Assembly (NCBI GenBank): GCA_963643925.1
Contig: CAVINS010000033.1
Location: 1-39,125 of the forward strand
Direction: 5' to 3'
Length of the DNA: 39,125 nucleotides
From: Phocaeicola_A sp963643925
GTDB taxonomy: Bacteria > Bacteroidota > Bacteroidia > Bacteroidales > Bacteroidaceae
Below are positions 6,570-14,732 of this stretch, piece after piece. Numbering within the stretch: the stretch's first letter is position 1; every line of letters begins with the position of its first letter. A model generated the notes under the pieces. It made no database searches, had not been told where the DNA came from, and saw only the letters and a program-made list of their open reading frames with translations. Both the position numbers and the translations under genes were made by a program.

Positions 6570-9377
6570 TTACTTCTTCGGGACAAACATCACGTCCACC
6601 ACGTCAATCTTATTGAAGAGTTTCTTGGCGTACTTTTGGATGTCCGTCGGAGTCAACTTCTCAAGTATCTGCTCGTAGTTGGCAACGTCGTCCATGTTGA
6701 TGCCCGTCTGATAGTAAGTGTTGAGCACACCCATCCAGTAGGCATTGTGATGTTTGCTCTGCTCTCGGTTTTTCTGAATATTGAGAACAACCTTGCTGAG
6801 CTCCTCCTCGGTCACACCATCTTTGATGAGTTTATCAATCTCCGCATAAATTAGCGACTTAAGATGTGCGGCACGGTCGGGCTCGCAGTCGAACTGCATA
6901 CCTATGGTATACCCACAGACAGGCTCGCGACTGACGCCCTCGAAAACACCTACGCCATACGTACCACCCTCTTTCTCACGGATGTTGGCAGTGTAACGCA
7001 TATCCAGAATCTCCTTCAAGACAGTATTTTCGAACGATTGCTTCAAGTCATACTTCATCTCTTTATTGAAGTTGATGATAACGGTTGCCTTTGGAGTTTC
7101 AAAGGGAATCTCTATAACTTTCTCCGTTTTGCCTTTCGGTCCACGCACCTTTCGGTCAATCCATTTCTCGTGACGATAGGTAGAGGGGATGGAACCGATA
7201 TACTTCTCAACCAAAGGTTTCACAGCAGCCGCCTCAACATTACCAACAATAAAGAAGGTGAAGTCACTTGCATCAGCGATACGGTCGCGGTACACCTTCT
7301 CTATTTTGTCCAGGGTAATCTGCTCGATATTGGTTGCCTTCAGCAATTGCGTTCGAGGGTTATAGTTAGAGTTGATCATTGTCAGCGAGTCGCTCATGAT
7401 GGTACGGGGGTTACCCTCAGCCTGTTGCAACATAATTTTGTTGCGGTCTATCATCACTTTGTGCACATTGGCATCGAAACGAGGCTTCTCGAATCGCAGG
7501 TAGAGCAACTGGAACATGGTTTCCATATCTTGCGGTGTAGCTGTACCACTGACGGTCTCATACAAACCTTTGATGCCAACCGAGCAACCGGCATGTTTAC
7601 CTGTGAGCACTTTATTGAGTGCAATCGCGTCATAATCTCCTAAACCGTAGGCGTTCACAAGGCTTGCAGTATTCTGTGCGGAGAGCAACAGGTCAACGTC
7701 GTACTGTGAAGTACCACCTTTACTGTAAGCGGACAAAGCAACATTGTCCTTATCGAAGTCGGCCTTGCGGAACACGACCTTAGCGCCATTGGAAAGAGTC
7801 CACTCTTCAGCGTCAAATGCAGGAAGAGCCTTTGTCTTCACGATAGAGGAACCTTTCAAGTCTTCGTTGATAAGGTTTCCGGAAACATCGTCATCTTCAT
7901 AGGCATCTACCATCATGATCTCGGATTCAGCAACGATAGCCTTGGCTTCTGCTTCAGTGAGGTGTTTCACACCTTCACTCGGACCATTGACCAAAATAAC
8001 GCGGTTGTCTTCTTTCCACCAATCCTTAATCTTATTCGAAACTTCTGCAGCAGTGATAGTCGGAAGGATTTCCTTCACAGCATTATAGTAATCAACGAAA
8101 TCCATCATACCTTCCTTCTCGAGAAAGTTAATCTGCATATCCTTAATATAGGTCTCGTTATTGGTCTTGTCGATATCTTTCAGAGAAGACTCGAGACCCG
8201 TGAGGAAGTTAGCCTTCACACGATTGAGCTCAGTCTCGGTAAATCCATGCTGCGCAACACGTGTGTTCTCGGCCAGAACAGCTTTCAGAGCTGCATCTTC
8301 CTGATTAGGTTTGGCAATAGCATAGAGGTCATACGATTCATAGCCACGCACGAATGCACCATATCCGATGGAAGCGTTCATGAAGGGAGCTGTGCCTTTC
8401 TGCACCAACTCTCTCAGACGACTAGCAAGCATCGAATTATAGAAGTTGGCGATGAGACCATCTTTCAGATCTTGATAGGTTACAACACCATTCGGTTCTT
8501 TAGCCTTCCAAAAACGAATAACGGCTACGGTAGACTGGGTCGACTCTTTATCAGTAGCTACACAGAAATAGGTTTCTTTGTGCTCCGGTACCTCATAGAA
8601 AGGACGTGGCGCAGGATTCTCGATGGCAGGGATAGACGTAAACACATCCTTGATCTTCTGTTCCATCTTGTCCACATCGAAATCTCCACAGATAGCAATG
8701 GCCTCGAGGTCGGTACGATACCATTTATGATAGAAATCACGAATCTCTTGATATTTGAAATTCTGAATCACTTTCAAATCACCGATGACATCACGCACAG
8801 CATATTTAGACCCTTTGAGCAAAACATTGTTCTGCTGCTCACGAATACGAGCGCCGGCATCGCGACGCGAACGCCACTCCTCGGAGATGACACCACGCTC
8901 ATCGTCAATATCCTTGTCGGAAAGAGTCAGGTAGTAAGACCAGTCGTGGAGAATCAGCAAGCAGGTATCAACCAAAGACTCGTTGGTACAAGGTACATCG
9001 CTAATGTTGTAGACAGTTTCATTCTGGGTAGTGTAAGCATTAAGGTTACCACCGAAAGAAACGCCATAGCGTTCCAGGGTGGAAATCATACTGTTACCAG
9101 GGAAGTTCTTGCTTCCATTGAAAGCCATGTGCTCGAGGAAGTGAGCCAAACCATCCTGTGCATCCTCCTCGAGGAGCGCACCAACATTACGAATGATGTA
9201 AAAACTAGCCCGTTCCTTAGGCTCTTCGTTGTGACGCAGATAATAGGTAATACCATTTGGTAACTTTCCTACTTTAGTTTTGGAATCGGCCGGGAGAGCC
9301 TTGTTCCAATCGATAGACTGTGCGAAAGATGTGCATACACAGCAACATACTACTAATAAAAGAAGTAGTTTTCTCAT
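6570..9377 (-). CDS. Secreted M16 (insulinase/pitrilysin) zinc metalloprotease
   Basis: A peptidase of 935 residues with a signal peptide (MRKLLLLLVVCCC, cleavage near FAQS at 20), so periplasmic or envelope-located. The inverted zinc motif HFLEH is at 79-83, and the third ligand Glu is expected in the GVISEEWRSR region about 75 residues later. The typical SFGGNLNAYTTQNETVY segment follows. The layout is that of a full-length, two-half M16 enzyme: an active N-terminal half, an inactive middle repeat (residues about 200-450) and a second M16 pair (about 520-900) with LRFEKPRFD and DMRYTANIREKEGGTYGVGV. It probably degrades peptides or assists envelope proteostasis; the substrate is unknown. 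Monocistronic. Confidence 0.93.
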   Translation of the reverse strand: MRKLLLLLVVCCCVCTSFAQSIDWNKALPADSKTKVGKLPNGITYYLRHNEEPKERASFYIIRNVGALLEEDAQDGLAHFLEHMAFNGSKNFPGNSMISTLERYGVSFGGNLNAYTTQNETVYNISDVPCTNESLVDTCLLILHDWSYYLTLSDKDIDDERGVISEEWRSRRDAGARIREQQNNVLLKGSKYAVRDVIGDLKVIQNFKYQEIRDFYHKWYRTDLEAIAICGDFDVDKMEQKIKDVFTSIPAIENPAPRPFYEVPEHKETYFCVATDKESTQSTVAVIRFWKAKEPNGVVTYQDLKDGLIANFYNSMLASRLRELVQKGTAPFMNASIGYGAFVRGYESYDLYAIAKPNQEDAALKAVLAENTRVAQHGFTETELNRVKANFLTGLESSLKDIDKTNNETYIKDMQINFLEKEGMMDFVDYYNAVKEILPTITAAEVSNKIKDWWKEDNRVILVNGPSEGVKHLTEAEAKAIVAESEIMMVDAYEDDDVSGNLINEDLKGSSIVKTKALPAFDAEEWTLSNGAKVVFRKADFDKDNVALSAYSKGGTSQYDVDLLLSAQNTASLVNAYGLGDYDAIALNKVLTGKHAGCSVGIKGLYETVSGTATPQDMETMFQLLYLRFEKPRFDANVHKVMIDRNKIMLQQAEGNPRTIMSDSLTMINSNYNPRTQLLKATNIEQITLDKIEKVYRDRIADASDFTFFIVGNVEAAAVKPLVEKYIGSIPSTYRHEKWIDRKVRGPKGKTEKVIEIPFETPKATVIINFNKEMKYDLKQSFENTVLKEILDMRYTANIREKEGGTYGVGVFEGVSREPVCGYTIGMQFDCEPDRAAHLKSLIYAEIDKLIKDGVTEEELSKVVLNIQKNREQSKHHNAYWMGVLNTYYQTGINMDDVANYEQILEKLTPTDIQKYAKKLFNKIDVVDVMFVPKK

Positions 9378-9410
9378 GAAAGTTTAGGTTTTAGTGAAAC
9401 ATTTATGAGG

Positions 9411-9418
9411 CAAATGTA
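9411..9418 (-). promoter_or_regulatory. -7 element of the M16 protease gene
   Basis: TACATTTG on the minus strand, 34 bp before the start codon at 9377; no TTTG box at the standard distance. Confidence 0.5.
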
Positions 9419-9471
9419 GTGTTTTACACAAAGCGGAAAGATGGTTTATAACATATATTATAATAAACAAA

Positions 9472-9507
9472 ACAAAAAAAGGGAGAACACTGAATGTGTT
9501 CTCCCTT
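9472..9507 (-). terminator. Terminator of the exbB-exbD operon
   Basis: AAGGGAGAACAC (9479-9490) and GTGTTCTCCCTT (9496-9507) form a perfect 12-bp stem with a 5-nt loop, followed on the minus strand by seven T. This is a textbook intrinsic terminator 28 bp after the last exbD. Confidence 0.92.
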
Positions 9508-9534
9508 CCTTTATAGAATCGAATATCGATGATT

Positions 9535-9999
9535 TTATTGTCTTTGTGAAGCCGAATAGTTAATCTTCAGAGCATAAGCTTTACGCAAGGCCTGCTTGAT
9601 ATCGGTTACAATACCCATCTTGGTATCTTGATCGATCTTCAAAGAGACACGCATAAACGGCTGATCCGACTCACTCATGTTGGCACGCTCTTGGTAAACG
9701 TAGTCCATAACGTCGGCCACATCGGCGAACTTATCGTTCAGCTGGATACGACTTTCAGAACCCATTTTCTTACGCAACTCTTGTGTAGGGCGACCTACAT
9801 AGATGAACGAAACCAAAGATTTCTTCTCGAGTTTCTCCAATTCAGTACCTTGCGGAACCGTGAACTCTACCTTCAACGTTACCTCACGCATTGATGTTAC
9901 AATCATGAAGAAGAACAACAAGGTGAAAATAAGGTCAGGCAAGGACGAAGTATTCAACTCCGGCATTCCACGTTTACCTTTCTTATCAAATCTTCCCAT
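9535..9999 (-). CDS. exbD: ExbD/TolR-type biopolymer transport protein (second copy)
   Basis: Inner-membrane proton-channel partner of ExbB. A basic cytoplasmic start (MGRFDKKGKRG) leads to a single helix SSLPDLIFTLLFFFMIVT (about 19-36) that carries the conserved Asp of the ion path. A periplasmic domain of about 115 residues follows, with the late DQDTKMGIVTDIKQALRKA segment typical of ExbD. At 154 residues it is shorter than the neighbouring copy. It is the last gene of the exbB operon, 2 bp after the first exbD, and is followed by a strong terminator. The two unlike ExbD copies suggest a heteromeric complex with ExbB. Confidence 0.92.
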   Translation of the reverse strand: MGRFDKKGKRGMPELNTSSLPDLIFTLLFFFMIVTSMREVTLKVEFTVPQGTELEKLEKKSLVSFIYVGRPTQELRKKMGSESRIQLNDKFADVADVMDYVYQERANMSESDQPFMRVSLKIDQDTKMGIVTDIKQALRKAYALKINYSASQRQ

Positions 10000-10001
10000 T
10001 G

Positions 10002-10586
10002 TTATTTACCTCCATAGTTTTTAGGTTCTGCTTCAGATATCTTCTGAGGATAGTACTCGCGAATTGCATCCTGCTCTTCTTCAGAACATTCATTATACTT
10101 TTTATTGAACTGACTTTGAGCAAGTTCGTTTCTCAATTCATTATAAGCAGCAATCAATTCATTCTGTACATTGAAATAAGCCTTATAGCTTGTTCCGCGG
10201 TCATTCTGAACAGAAATCACATGCTTATCGGTAACCATTACATTTCCGAAGAAGTTAATCTGCTTTGCATGTTTCTCAGGCAGATTTGGGTCATCATTCG
10301 GATTAGTAATGAATTCCTTGGCTCTGGCTCTCAATTCATTGACATCGATATAGTCCGAACCGCACATAAGCTGATTATTTGCATTCAGACGTACCGCCAG
10401 CACATTCCGTTCCTTAACAATAATATCTTCCGGATCTTGCTCCTGAGGAGGAGGGGGCAACTGACGTGCCAAACCTCTATCCGTGTCCATTGATGTTGTA
10501 ATAAGGAAGAAAATGAGCAGAATAAAAGCGATATCGGCTGTAGAACTGGAGTTGATACCAGGAACGCTTCTTTTCTTTTTTGCCAT
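10002..10586 (-). CDS. exbD: ExbD/TolR-type biopolymer transport protein (first copy)
   Basis: 194 residues. A basic start (MAKKKRSVPG) precedes a helix with the conserved Asp, SSSTADIAFILLIFFLIT (about 12-29). A Pro-rich stretch RQLPPPPQEQ follows, like the ExbD linker that reaches into the periplasm. The periplasmic domain is longer than usual, with an extra region of about 40 residues (VQNELIAAYNELRNELAQ and a Glu-rich tail ending EAEPKNYGGK). Together with ExbB it should use proton flow to energise TonB. It differs strongly from the second copy, so the duplication is not recent. Confidence 0.92.
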   Translation of the reverse strand: MAKKKRSVPGINSSSTADIAFILLIFFLITTSMDTDRGLARQLPPPPQEQDPEDIIVKERNVLAVRLNANNQLMCGSDYIDVNELRARAKEFITNPNDDPNLPEKHAKQINFFGNVMVTDKHVISVQNDRGTSYKAYFNVQNELIAAYNELRNELAQSQFNKKYNECSEEEQDAIREYYPQKISEAEPKNYGGK

Positions 10587-10619
10587 TTTTACTTACTTAA
10601 TAATTAATCAATGATATTA

Positions 10620-11081
10620 TTATCTCCTTCTAAAGATTCCAGTCAGGTTGATCAGAGTAGCCAATACAGCGATACCCAACAAGAAATAAGTAGAATAAAG
10701 GAACATGTCTGTTATCTTCAACCAGAACGCGTCATTGTAGATACCGTCACCAGTCTTCACGGGAGCATCAGATCCCATAGCATAGGTAACGAGCACCAGC
10801 GCAATCAACAAAACGAAACCAATCAAAGACTTGAGTGCATTCTTTGCGTTATCTCTGAAAGCTGCAATGAACTGAGCAACAGCAGCAACTACAGCAGCCA
10901 ACACAGTGATGCCAAAGAGGAAATACATTAAGTAAATTAATGTATCTGTATGTTGCGGAGCGTTGTATTCTCCCCAAGGATTTGTGTATCCAACGCCGTA
11001 GAATAATGCCAATACAATTATAATAACTGCAAAGATGGCATACATCACATAGTAAGATACTTTATATGATAACTTTGCCAT
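10620..11081 (-). CDS. Small 4-TM membrane protein of the exb operon, unknown function
   Basis: 153 residues with four hydrophobic helices: YVMYAIFAVIIIVLALFYGV (about 12-31), LIYLMYFLFGITVLAAVVAA (48-67), ALKSLIGFVLLIALVLVTYA (about 82-101) and MFLYSTYFLLGIAVLATLIN (about 126-145). Helices two and four share a YxxYFLxGIxVLA pattern, so the protein seems built from an internal repeat. Loops are short, with GVGYTNPWGEYN probably periplasmic. No known enzymatic motif. It lies between exbB (9 bp) and exbD (33 bp) on one transcript, which argues for a structural or assembly role in the ExbB-ExbD complex. I recognise the arrangement as Bacteroidetes-typical but know no assigned function. Confidence 0.82.
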   Translation of the reverse strand: MAKLSYKVSYYVMYAIFAVIIIVLALFYGVGYTNPWGEYNAPQHTDTLIYLMYFLFGITVLAAVVAAVAQFIAAFRDNAKNALKSLIGFVLLIALVLVTYAMGSDAPVKTGDGIYNDAFWLKITDMFLYSTYFLLGIAVLATLINLTGIFRRR

Positions 11082-11090
11082 TTGTACTAA

Positions 11091-11918
11091 TTATTTTTTG
11101 TATTTCAGGTTGTACTTTGTAATCATATCGAGCAGGTTGATTGTAGAATCTTCCATATCGCTTGTCAAAGCCTCGATTTTAGAAAGGATGTAGTTGTAGA
11201 AAATCTGCAGAATCAAGGCAACGACCAATCCGAAGATAGTTGTAATCAAGGCAACTTTCATACCACCGGCAACAACTGTCGGAGAGATATCACCTGCAGC
11301 CTGGATTTTATCGAAGGCCATCACCATACCAACCACAGTACCCAAGAATCCGAGTGACGGAGCCATGGCAATGAACAATGTAATCCATGAGCAACCTTTC
11401 TCGAGGTAGCCTGACTGAACGCCACCGTAAGAAACCACTGAACGTTCAACAACGTCAACACCCTCGTCGATTCTCATCAAACCCTGGTAGCAGATAGAAG
11501 CAACAGGACCTCTTGTGTTACGGCAAACTGTCTTAGCCTCTTCTACGTCGCCTTTCTCCAAAGCGTCCTCGATGCCCTTCATCAATTTCTTTGTATTAAC
11601 CTCTGCAAGGCTCAAGTAAATGATACGCTCGATGCAGAATGCCAAACCGAGAACCAATGCGATAGCAACCAATGACATGAAGTCGGCACTACCCTCGATA
11701 AACTTAACCTTGATCTCTTTGTGGATACCACCTTCAACAACAACTGTCTCGGGTTCTGCTGCCTCAGCAGCTTCAGCAGGAGCTGCGGCCTCATCCGTTG
11801 CGGCAACCTGTTCTGTTTGTTCAGCTGCAGCAGCATTCTCGTCCTGAGCCATGACTGCCTGAGTTAATCCAAATGAAAGGATACCCATCACTGCAATAAT
11901 TGCAAATAACTTTTTCAT
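11091..11918 (-). CDS. exbB: ExbB/TolQ/MotA-family proton channel protein
   Basis: Inner-membrane channel subunit powering TonB-dependent uptake. The core (about 75-270) has the expected helices: FMSLVAIALVLGLAFCIERI, WITLFIAMAPSLGFLGTVVG and MKVALITTIFGLVVALILQI. It includes the conserved LGFLGTVVGM and the Thr-rich ALITTIFG pore segment. The cytoplasmic loop carries GPVASICYQGL and the repeat-like KGDVEEAKTVCR. Unusually for ExbB, the N-terminus has a signal-peptide-like helix (MKKLFAIIAVMGILSFG...VMAQ) and an Ala/Glu-rich extracytoplasmic stretch of about 45 residues. This extended form is seen in several Bacteroidetes homologues. It is the first gene of an operon with the 4-TM protein and two exbD genes. 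No promoter is visible in the 65 bp after the tRNA. Confidence 0.95.
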   Translation of the reverse strand: MKKLFAIIAVMGILSFGLTQAVMAQDENAAAAEQTEQVAATDEAAAPAEAAEAAEPETVVVEGGIHKEIKVKFIEGSADFMSLVAIALVLGLAFCIERIIYLSLAEVNTKKLMKGIEDALEKGDVEEAKTVCRNTRGPVASICYQGLMRIDEGVDVVERSVVSYGGVQSGYLEKGCSWITLFIAMAPSLGFLGTVVGMVMAFDKIQAAGDISPTVVAGGMKVALITTIFGLVVALILQIFYNYILSKIEALTSDMEDSTINLLDMITKYNLKYKK

Positions 11919-11983
11919 GTGTGTCTAATTTTTTAAGATTAATTAATTATTACTATTTTTATTCTGTTTACTGATTTGTTTTG

Positions 11984-12071
11984 CGGAGAGAGGGGGATTC
12001 GAACCCCCGATACGCTTTAGGCGTATACACGCTTTCCAGGCGTGCCTCTTCAACCACTCGAGCATCTCTCC
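11984..12071 (-). tRNA. tRNA-Ser (anticodon GGA)
   Basis: An 88-nt class II tRNA. Acceptor stem GGAGAGA pairs with TCTCTCC and is followed by discriminator G, the serine identity base. The anticodon arm is CACGC-CTGGAAA-GCGTG with anticodon GGA. The long variable arm (ATACGC/GCGTAT) is typical of serine, and the T arm is GGGGG-TTCGAAT-CCCCC. CCA is not encoded. A good promoter stands 28 bp upstream. No terminator is seen between it and exbB. Confidence 0.96.
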
Positions 12072-12098
12072 AATTAGCGTCTTTCTCGAAAACGGCCG

Positions 12099-12128
12099 CA
12101 AAGTACGAAGATTCTCCGTAAGGGCAAA
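12099..12128 (-). promoter_or_regulatory. Promoter of tRNA-Ser (and possibly the exb operon)
   Basis: GTACTTTG (complement of 12099-12106, matching the TTTG half of the -7 consensus) is preceded by TTTG (complement of 12125-12128) with an 18-nt spacer. Transcription would start about 20 nt before the tRNA. Confidence 0.6.
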
Positions 12129-12206
12129 CGTTTTCATCGGCAAATATATTCTTTTTTTTTCTTACCGCCGTTATCGGCACCCAAATATTTCGATAATAAT
12201 TCAAAT

Positions 12207-13019
12207 TTAAAATTCTTTAATACCCCAAGCAACCCCTTTGGCACCCCCGAAGAGAAGTAGGGCATTTCTAGAGGTCTGCCGGGCGACTTCATCCACAGGC
12301 AGCTCATAAACCTGGGAGATTTTCTCCGCTACATATATTATATAGGAAGATTCATTACGCTTTCCCCTGAAGGGTACCGGGGGCAGATAGGGAGAGTCGG
12401 TCTCGAGCACTAGCCGGTCCAGAGGTATCATACTATGTAGCATGGCAGGCAGATGCGATTTCTTATAGGTGACGGTTCCATTCACCCCGAACAGGAAACG
12501 ACGGAACTGCAGGAAACGTTCCGCATCAGCCACATCGCCAGTGAAGCAATGGAAGATTCCCTTCAGTGGGGAGTCGATGTAGGGTTTCATGCAGTCATAG
12601 AGTTCGGCGAAGGCATTGCGGCAGTGGATAATCAGAGGGAGGTCGTAAGTCAACGCCCACTGGAGTTGTTCCTCGAAAACCTTTATCTGCTCCTTCGCAT
12701 AGGTTGTGTCCCAATAGAAGTCGAGCCCCACCTCGCCAATACCCACGAAGAGTCTGGGGTGTTCGTCAAGACTCTGCTTGATGGCAGCCAGTTCACCCTG
12801 ATAGTCGGATGAAGTGATGGAGGTCGGATGAAATCCGATGAGCGGAAAGCACTTGCCTGCGTACTGACTGCAGAGACTCAGCAAAGGCTCCAAAGTCGAC
12901 AGGTCCACATTGGGCATGTAGATACGCTCGATTCCAGCATCGAACGCGCGTTGCATCACTTCCGAGCGGTCGGAAGCGAACTCGTCCATGAACAGATGCG
13001 AATGGGTGTCTACCAACAT
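12207..13019 (-). CDS. TatD-family metal-dependent hydrolase (DNase)
   Basis: A cytoplasmic amidohydrolase-fold enzyme of 270 residues; TatD homologues are metal-dependent nucleases for DNA ends and 3'-5' exonucleolysis. The metal ligands are in place: HSH at 6-8 (DTHSHLFMDEF), the bridging Glu in GIGEVGLDFYWD, IIHCRNA, FHCFTGD and the Asp of ETDSPYLPP. FRGKRNE completes the family signature. It lies 4 bp after the polyprenyl synthase, so the two are co-transcribed. Confidence 0.95.
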   Translation of the reverse strand: MLVDTHSHLFMDEFASDRSEVMQRAFDAGIERIYMPNVDLSTLEPLLSLCSQYAGKCFPLIGFHPTSITSSDYQGELAAIKQSLDEHPRLFVGIGEVGLDFYWDTTYAKEQIKVFEEQLQWALTYDLPLIIHCRNAFAELYDCMKPYIDSPLKGIFHCFTGDVADAERFLQFRRFLFGVNGTVTYKKSHLPAMLHSMIPLDRLVLETDSPYLPPVPFRGKRNESSYIIYVAEKISQVYELPVDEVARQTSRNALLLFGGAKGVAWGIKEF

Positions 13020-13023
13020 ACAA

Positions 13024-13908
13024 TTACACTTTACGGTGCATCAACGAGAGGGCAAACTGACGAAGGTTTTCCTTTCGCTCTGCCGAAACAGAGAGCTGGT
13101 CGAGCCTGGCCATGCCGGCAGCGAAGATGGAGTCTATCTTGCGACTGCACAGTTCGCGGATACCAGTCTCGTTATAGATCCTCGTTACGGCTGCAATTTT
13201 TTCCTCGGGCAGGAAATCTTTTTTCTCTAACCACATCTGCAATTCCTCACGTTGCCGGTCGTTGGCATTACGCAATGCGTTGATGAGCATATAGGTCTTC
13301 TTATTGCACAAGATATCGCCGCCGATTTTCTTCCCAAAGATAGCCGGGTCGCCATATACATCGAGGTAATCGTCCTGCAGTTGGAACGCCAAGCCTATCT
13401 GCACACCGAAGTCATAGAGGACATCACAGTCGGTTGACGAAGCGCCAGCCAATACGGAGCCGATCTTCAGACTTGCCGCCAACAGCACGGAGGTCTTGAG
13501 ACGGATCATCTCAATATACTCGGCTTCGGTCACATCGTTGCGGGTCTCGAACTCCATGTCATACTGTTGTCCCTCCCCTATCTCCAGGGCGGTCAGACTG
13601 AACAGGTCGAGCACCTCCTTCAAGTGTGTCTCGCCACAACGGGCCATCAACCGGTAAGCCAGCACCAACATGGTGTCGCCCGAAAGGATAGCCACATTGT
13701 CGTTCCACACCTTATGTACGGTAGGTTTGTTGCGGCGCATGTCGGCACGGTCCATCAGGTCGTCGTGGAGGAGAGTATAGTTATGGTACATCTCTATACN
13801 NNNNNNNNNGGTAATGGGTTCATACAAGCTTTTGGGCTCACGAGAATATTTGAGTCCGGCAATGCCGTCATTCACCTTTTTCAACAAATCGGACGAACTA
13901 TACATCAT
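13024..13908 (-). CDS. Polyprenyl diphosphate synthase (trans, short-chain type), interrupted by an assembly gap
   Basis: Condenses isopentenyl diphosphate with allylic diphosphates to make an isoprenoid chain (farnesyl- to longer prenyl-diphosphate) in the cytoplasm. The first Asp-rich motif DDLMD lies in YTLLHDDLMDRADMRR, and the second, DDYLD, in AFQLQDDYLDVYGD. The C-terminus AEVxxLRQF-like region is complete. Ten N (13800-13809) fall between SLYEPIT and IEMYHNYT. In family members this stretch holds about 35 residues, including the GGKRxRP substrate-binding motif, which is absent here, so the real gene should be roughly 95 bp longer. Chain length cannot be judged without the missing part. 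tatD follows after 4 bp; the tonB terminator lies upstream. The frame across the N run is only coincidentally kept. Confidence 0.9.
   Translation of the reverse strand: MMYSSSDLLKKVNDGIAGLKYSREPKSLYEPITXXXXIEMYHNYTLLHDDLMDRADMRRNKPTVHKVWNDNVAILSGDTMLVLAYRLMARCGETHLKEVLDLFSLTALEIGEGQQYDMEFETRNDVTEAEYIEMIRLKTSVLLAASLKIGSVLAGASSTDCDVLYDFGVQIGLAFQLQDDYLDVYGDPAIFGKKIGGDILCNKKTYMLINALRNANDRQREELQMWLEKKDFLPEEKIAAVTRIYNETGIRELCSRKIDSIFAAGMARLDQLSVSAERKENLRQFALSLMHRKV
13800..13809. other. Assembly gap (10 N)
   Basis: This is the only N run in the window and falls inside the polyprenyl synthase gene. Comparison with the usual protein layout suggests about 100 bases are missing, so the gap length is a placeholder. 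Confidence 0.95.
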
Positions 13909-13939
13909 ATATTATAACAACTATTATAGAAATAAGGTC

Positions 13940-13973
13940 AAAAAAAAGGCTGCGCTTTTAAGAGCAGCCTTTT
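13940..13973 (-). terminator. Terminator of tonB
   Basis: AAAGGCTGC (13945-13953) and GCAGCCTTT (13964-13972) form a 9-bp stem with a 10-nt loop, followed on the minus strand by eight T. It separates tonB from the polyprenyl synthase-tatD pair. A shorter T-run on the other side may make it partly bidirectional. Confidence 0.9.
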
Positions 13974-13996
13974 ATCACCTTATTCAATTAAACAAA

Positions 13997-14686
13997 TTAC
14001 TGTAATCTAAACATAACCGGTAAGGTGTATTTTACGCGCACCGGTTTACCGCGTTGTTCACCCGGTTCCCATTTCGGCATCAGCTTCACCACGCGCACGG
14101 CCTCTTTGTCCAGATAGGGGTCAACGCTACGTGCAACAACCACGTCAACAATGGAACCGTCTTTGTTTACCACGAACTGAAGGATTACACGGCCTTGGAT
14201 ACCATTCTCCTGTGCGATAGTCGGGTATTTGATATTCTTGCTCAAGAATCTCATGCACTCAGCGTCACCACCAGGGAACTTAGGCATCTTTTCTACAACC
14301 TGGAACACAGGTTCTTCTTCAGGCTCAACCTCTTGCACAACCACTGCGGGACCAGAAGCTACCACCTGTACGGCTTCACCCTTATCCTCAGTAGAGGCTA
14401 TTTCGGTTTCTTCAACGTTCGCATCATTGTCTACGATTTTCAACACTTCTTCCGCAGAAGGTGCTTGGGGAGGCGGAGGAGTCGGTTTTACCTCTTGTTG
14501 GGTAATAGGAACGATGTCCTCCTCAAATGTAACTTCAACTGGTCCTTGTGCCGTCAGGATTTCTCTGTCGCGTTCACTCCATTCGAAAGCGACAAACATA
14601 GCAGCCAAAATCAGCACATAACCAATAAGCAGCCAGGTACTCTTTTTACCTTCGAGGTCTGCCTTGGGCGATTTTTTAACTTCCAT
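13997..14686 (-). CDS. tonB: TonB energy-transducer protein
   Basis: Links the ExbB-ExbD proton channel to outer-membrane TonB-dependent transporters. It has a basic cytoplasmic start (MEVKKSPKADLEGKK) and a single helix TWLLIGYVLILAAMFVAF (about 17-34). A periplasmic spacer with KPTPPPPQAP and a long acidic Val/Glu-rich stretch follow. The C-terminal TonB domain (about 140-229) carries FPGGDAECMRFLSKNIKYP, GRVILQFVVNKDGSI and YTLPVMFRLQ. The length of 229 is normal for Bacteroidetes TonB. It sits 2 kb upstream of the exbB-exbD operon on the same strand but has its own -7 element (TATATTTG, 14725-14732) and its own terminator. Confidence 0.95.
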   Translation of the reverse strand: MEVKKSPKADLEGKKSTWLLIGYVLILAAMFVAFEWSERDREILTAQGPVEVTFEEDIVPITQQEVKPTPPPPQAPSAEEVLKIVDNDANVEETEIASTEDKGEAVQVVASGPAVVVQEVEPEEEPVFQVVEKMPKFPGGDAECMRFLSKNIKYPTIAQENGIQGRVILQFVVNKDGSIVDVVVARSVDPYLDKEAVRVVKLMPKWEPGEQRGKPVRVKYTLPVMFRLQ

Positions 14687-14724
14687 AAAATTTTACTTTA
14701 AAATAAGGTGTTACTCATTTGATG

Positions 14725-14732
14725 CAAATATA
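14725..14732 (-). promoter_or_regulatory. -7 element of tonB
   Basis: TATATTTG on the minus strand, 39 bp before the tonB ATG; no -33 TTTG at the standard distance. Confidence 0.6.

Noticed and set aside
7962..9263. Long open frame on the plus strand opposite the M16 protease
   Set aside because: It is an antisense shadow of a clear protease gene, with no recognisable domains or promoter.
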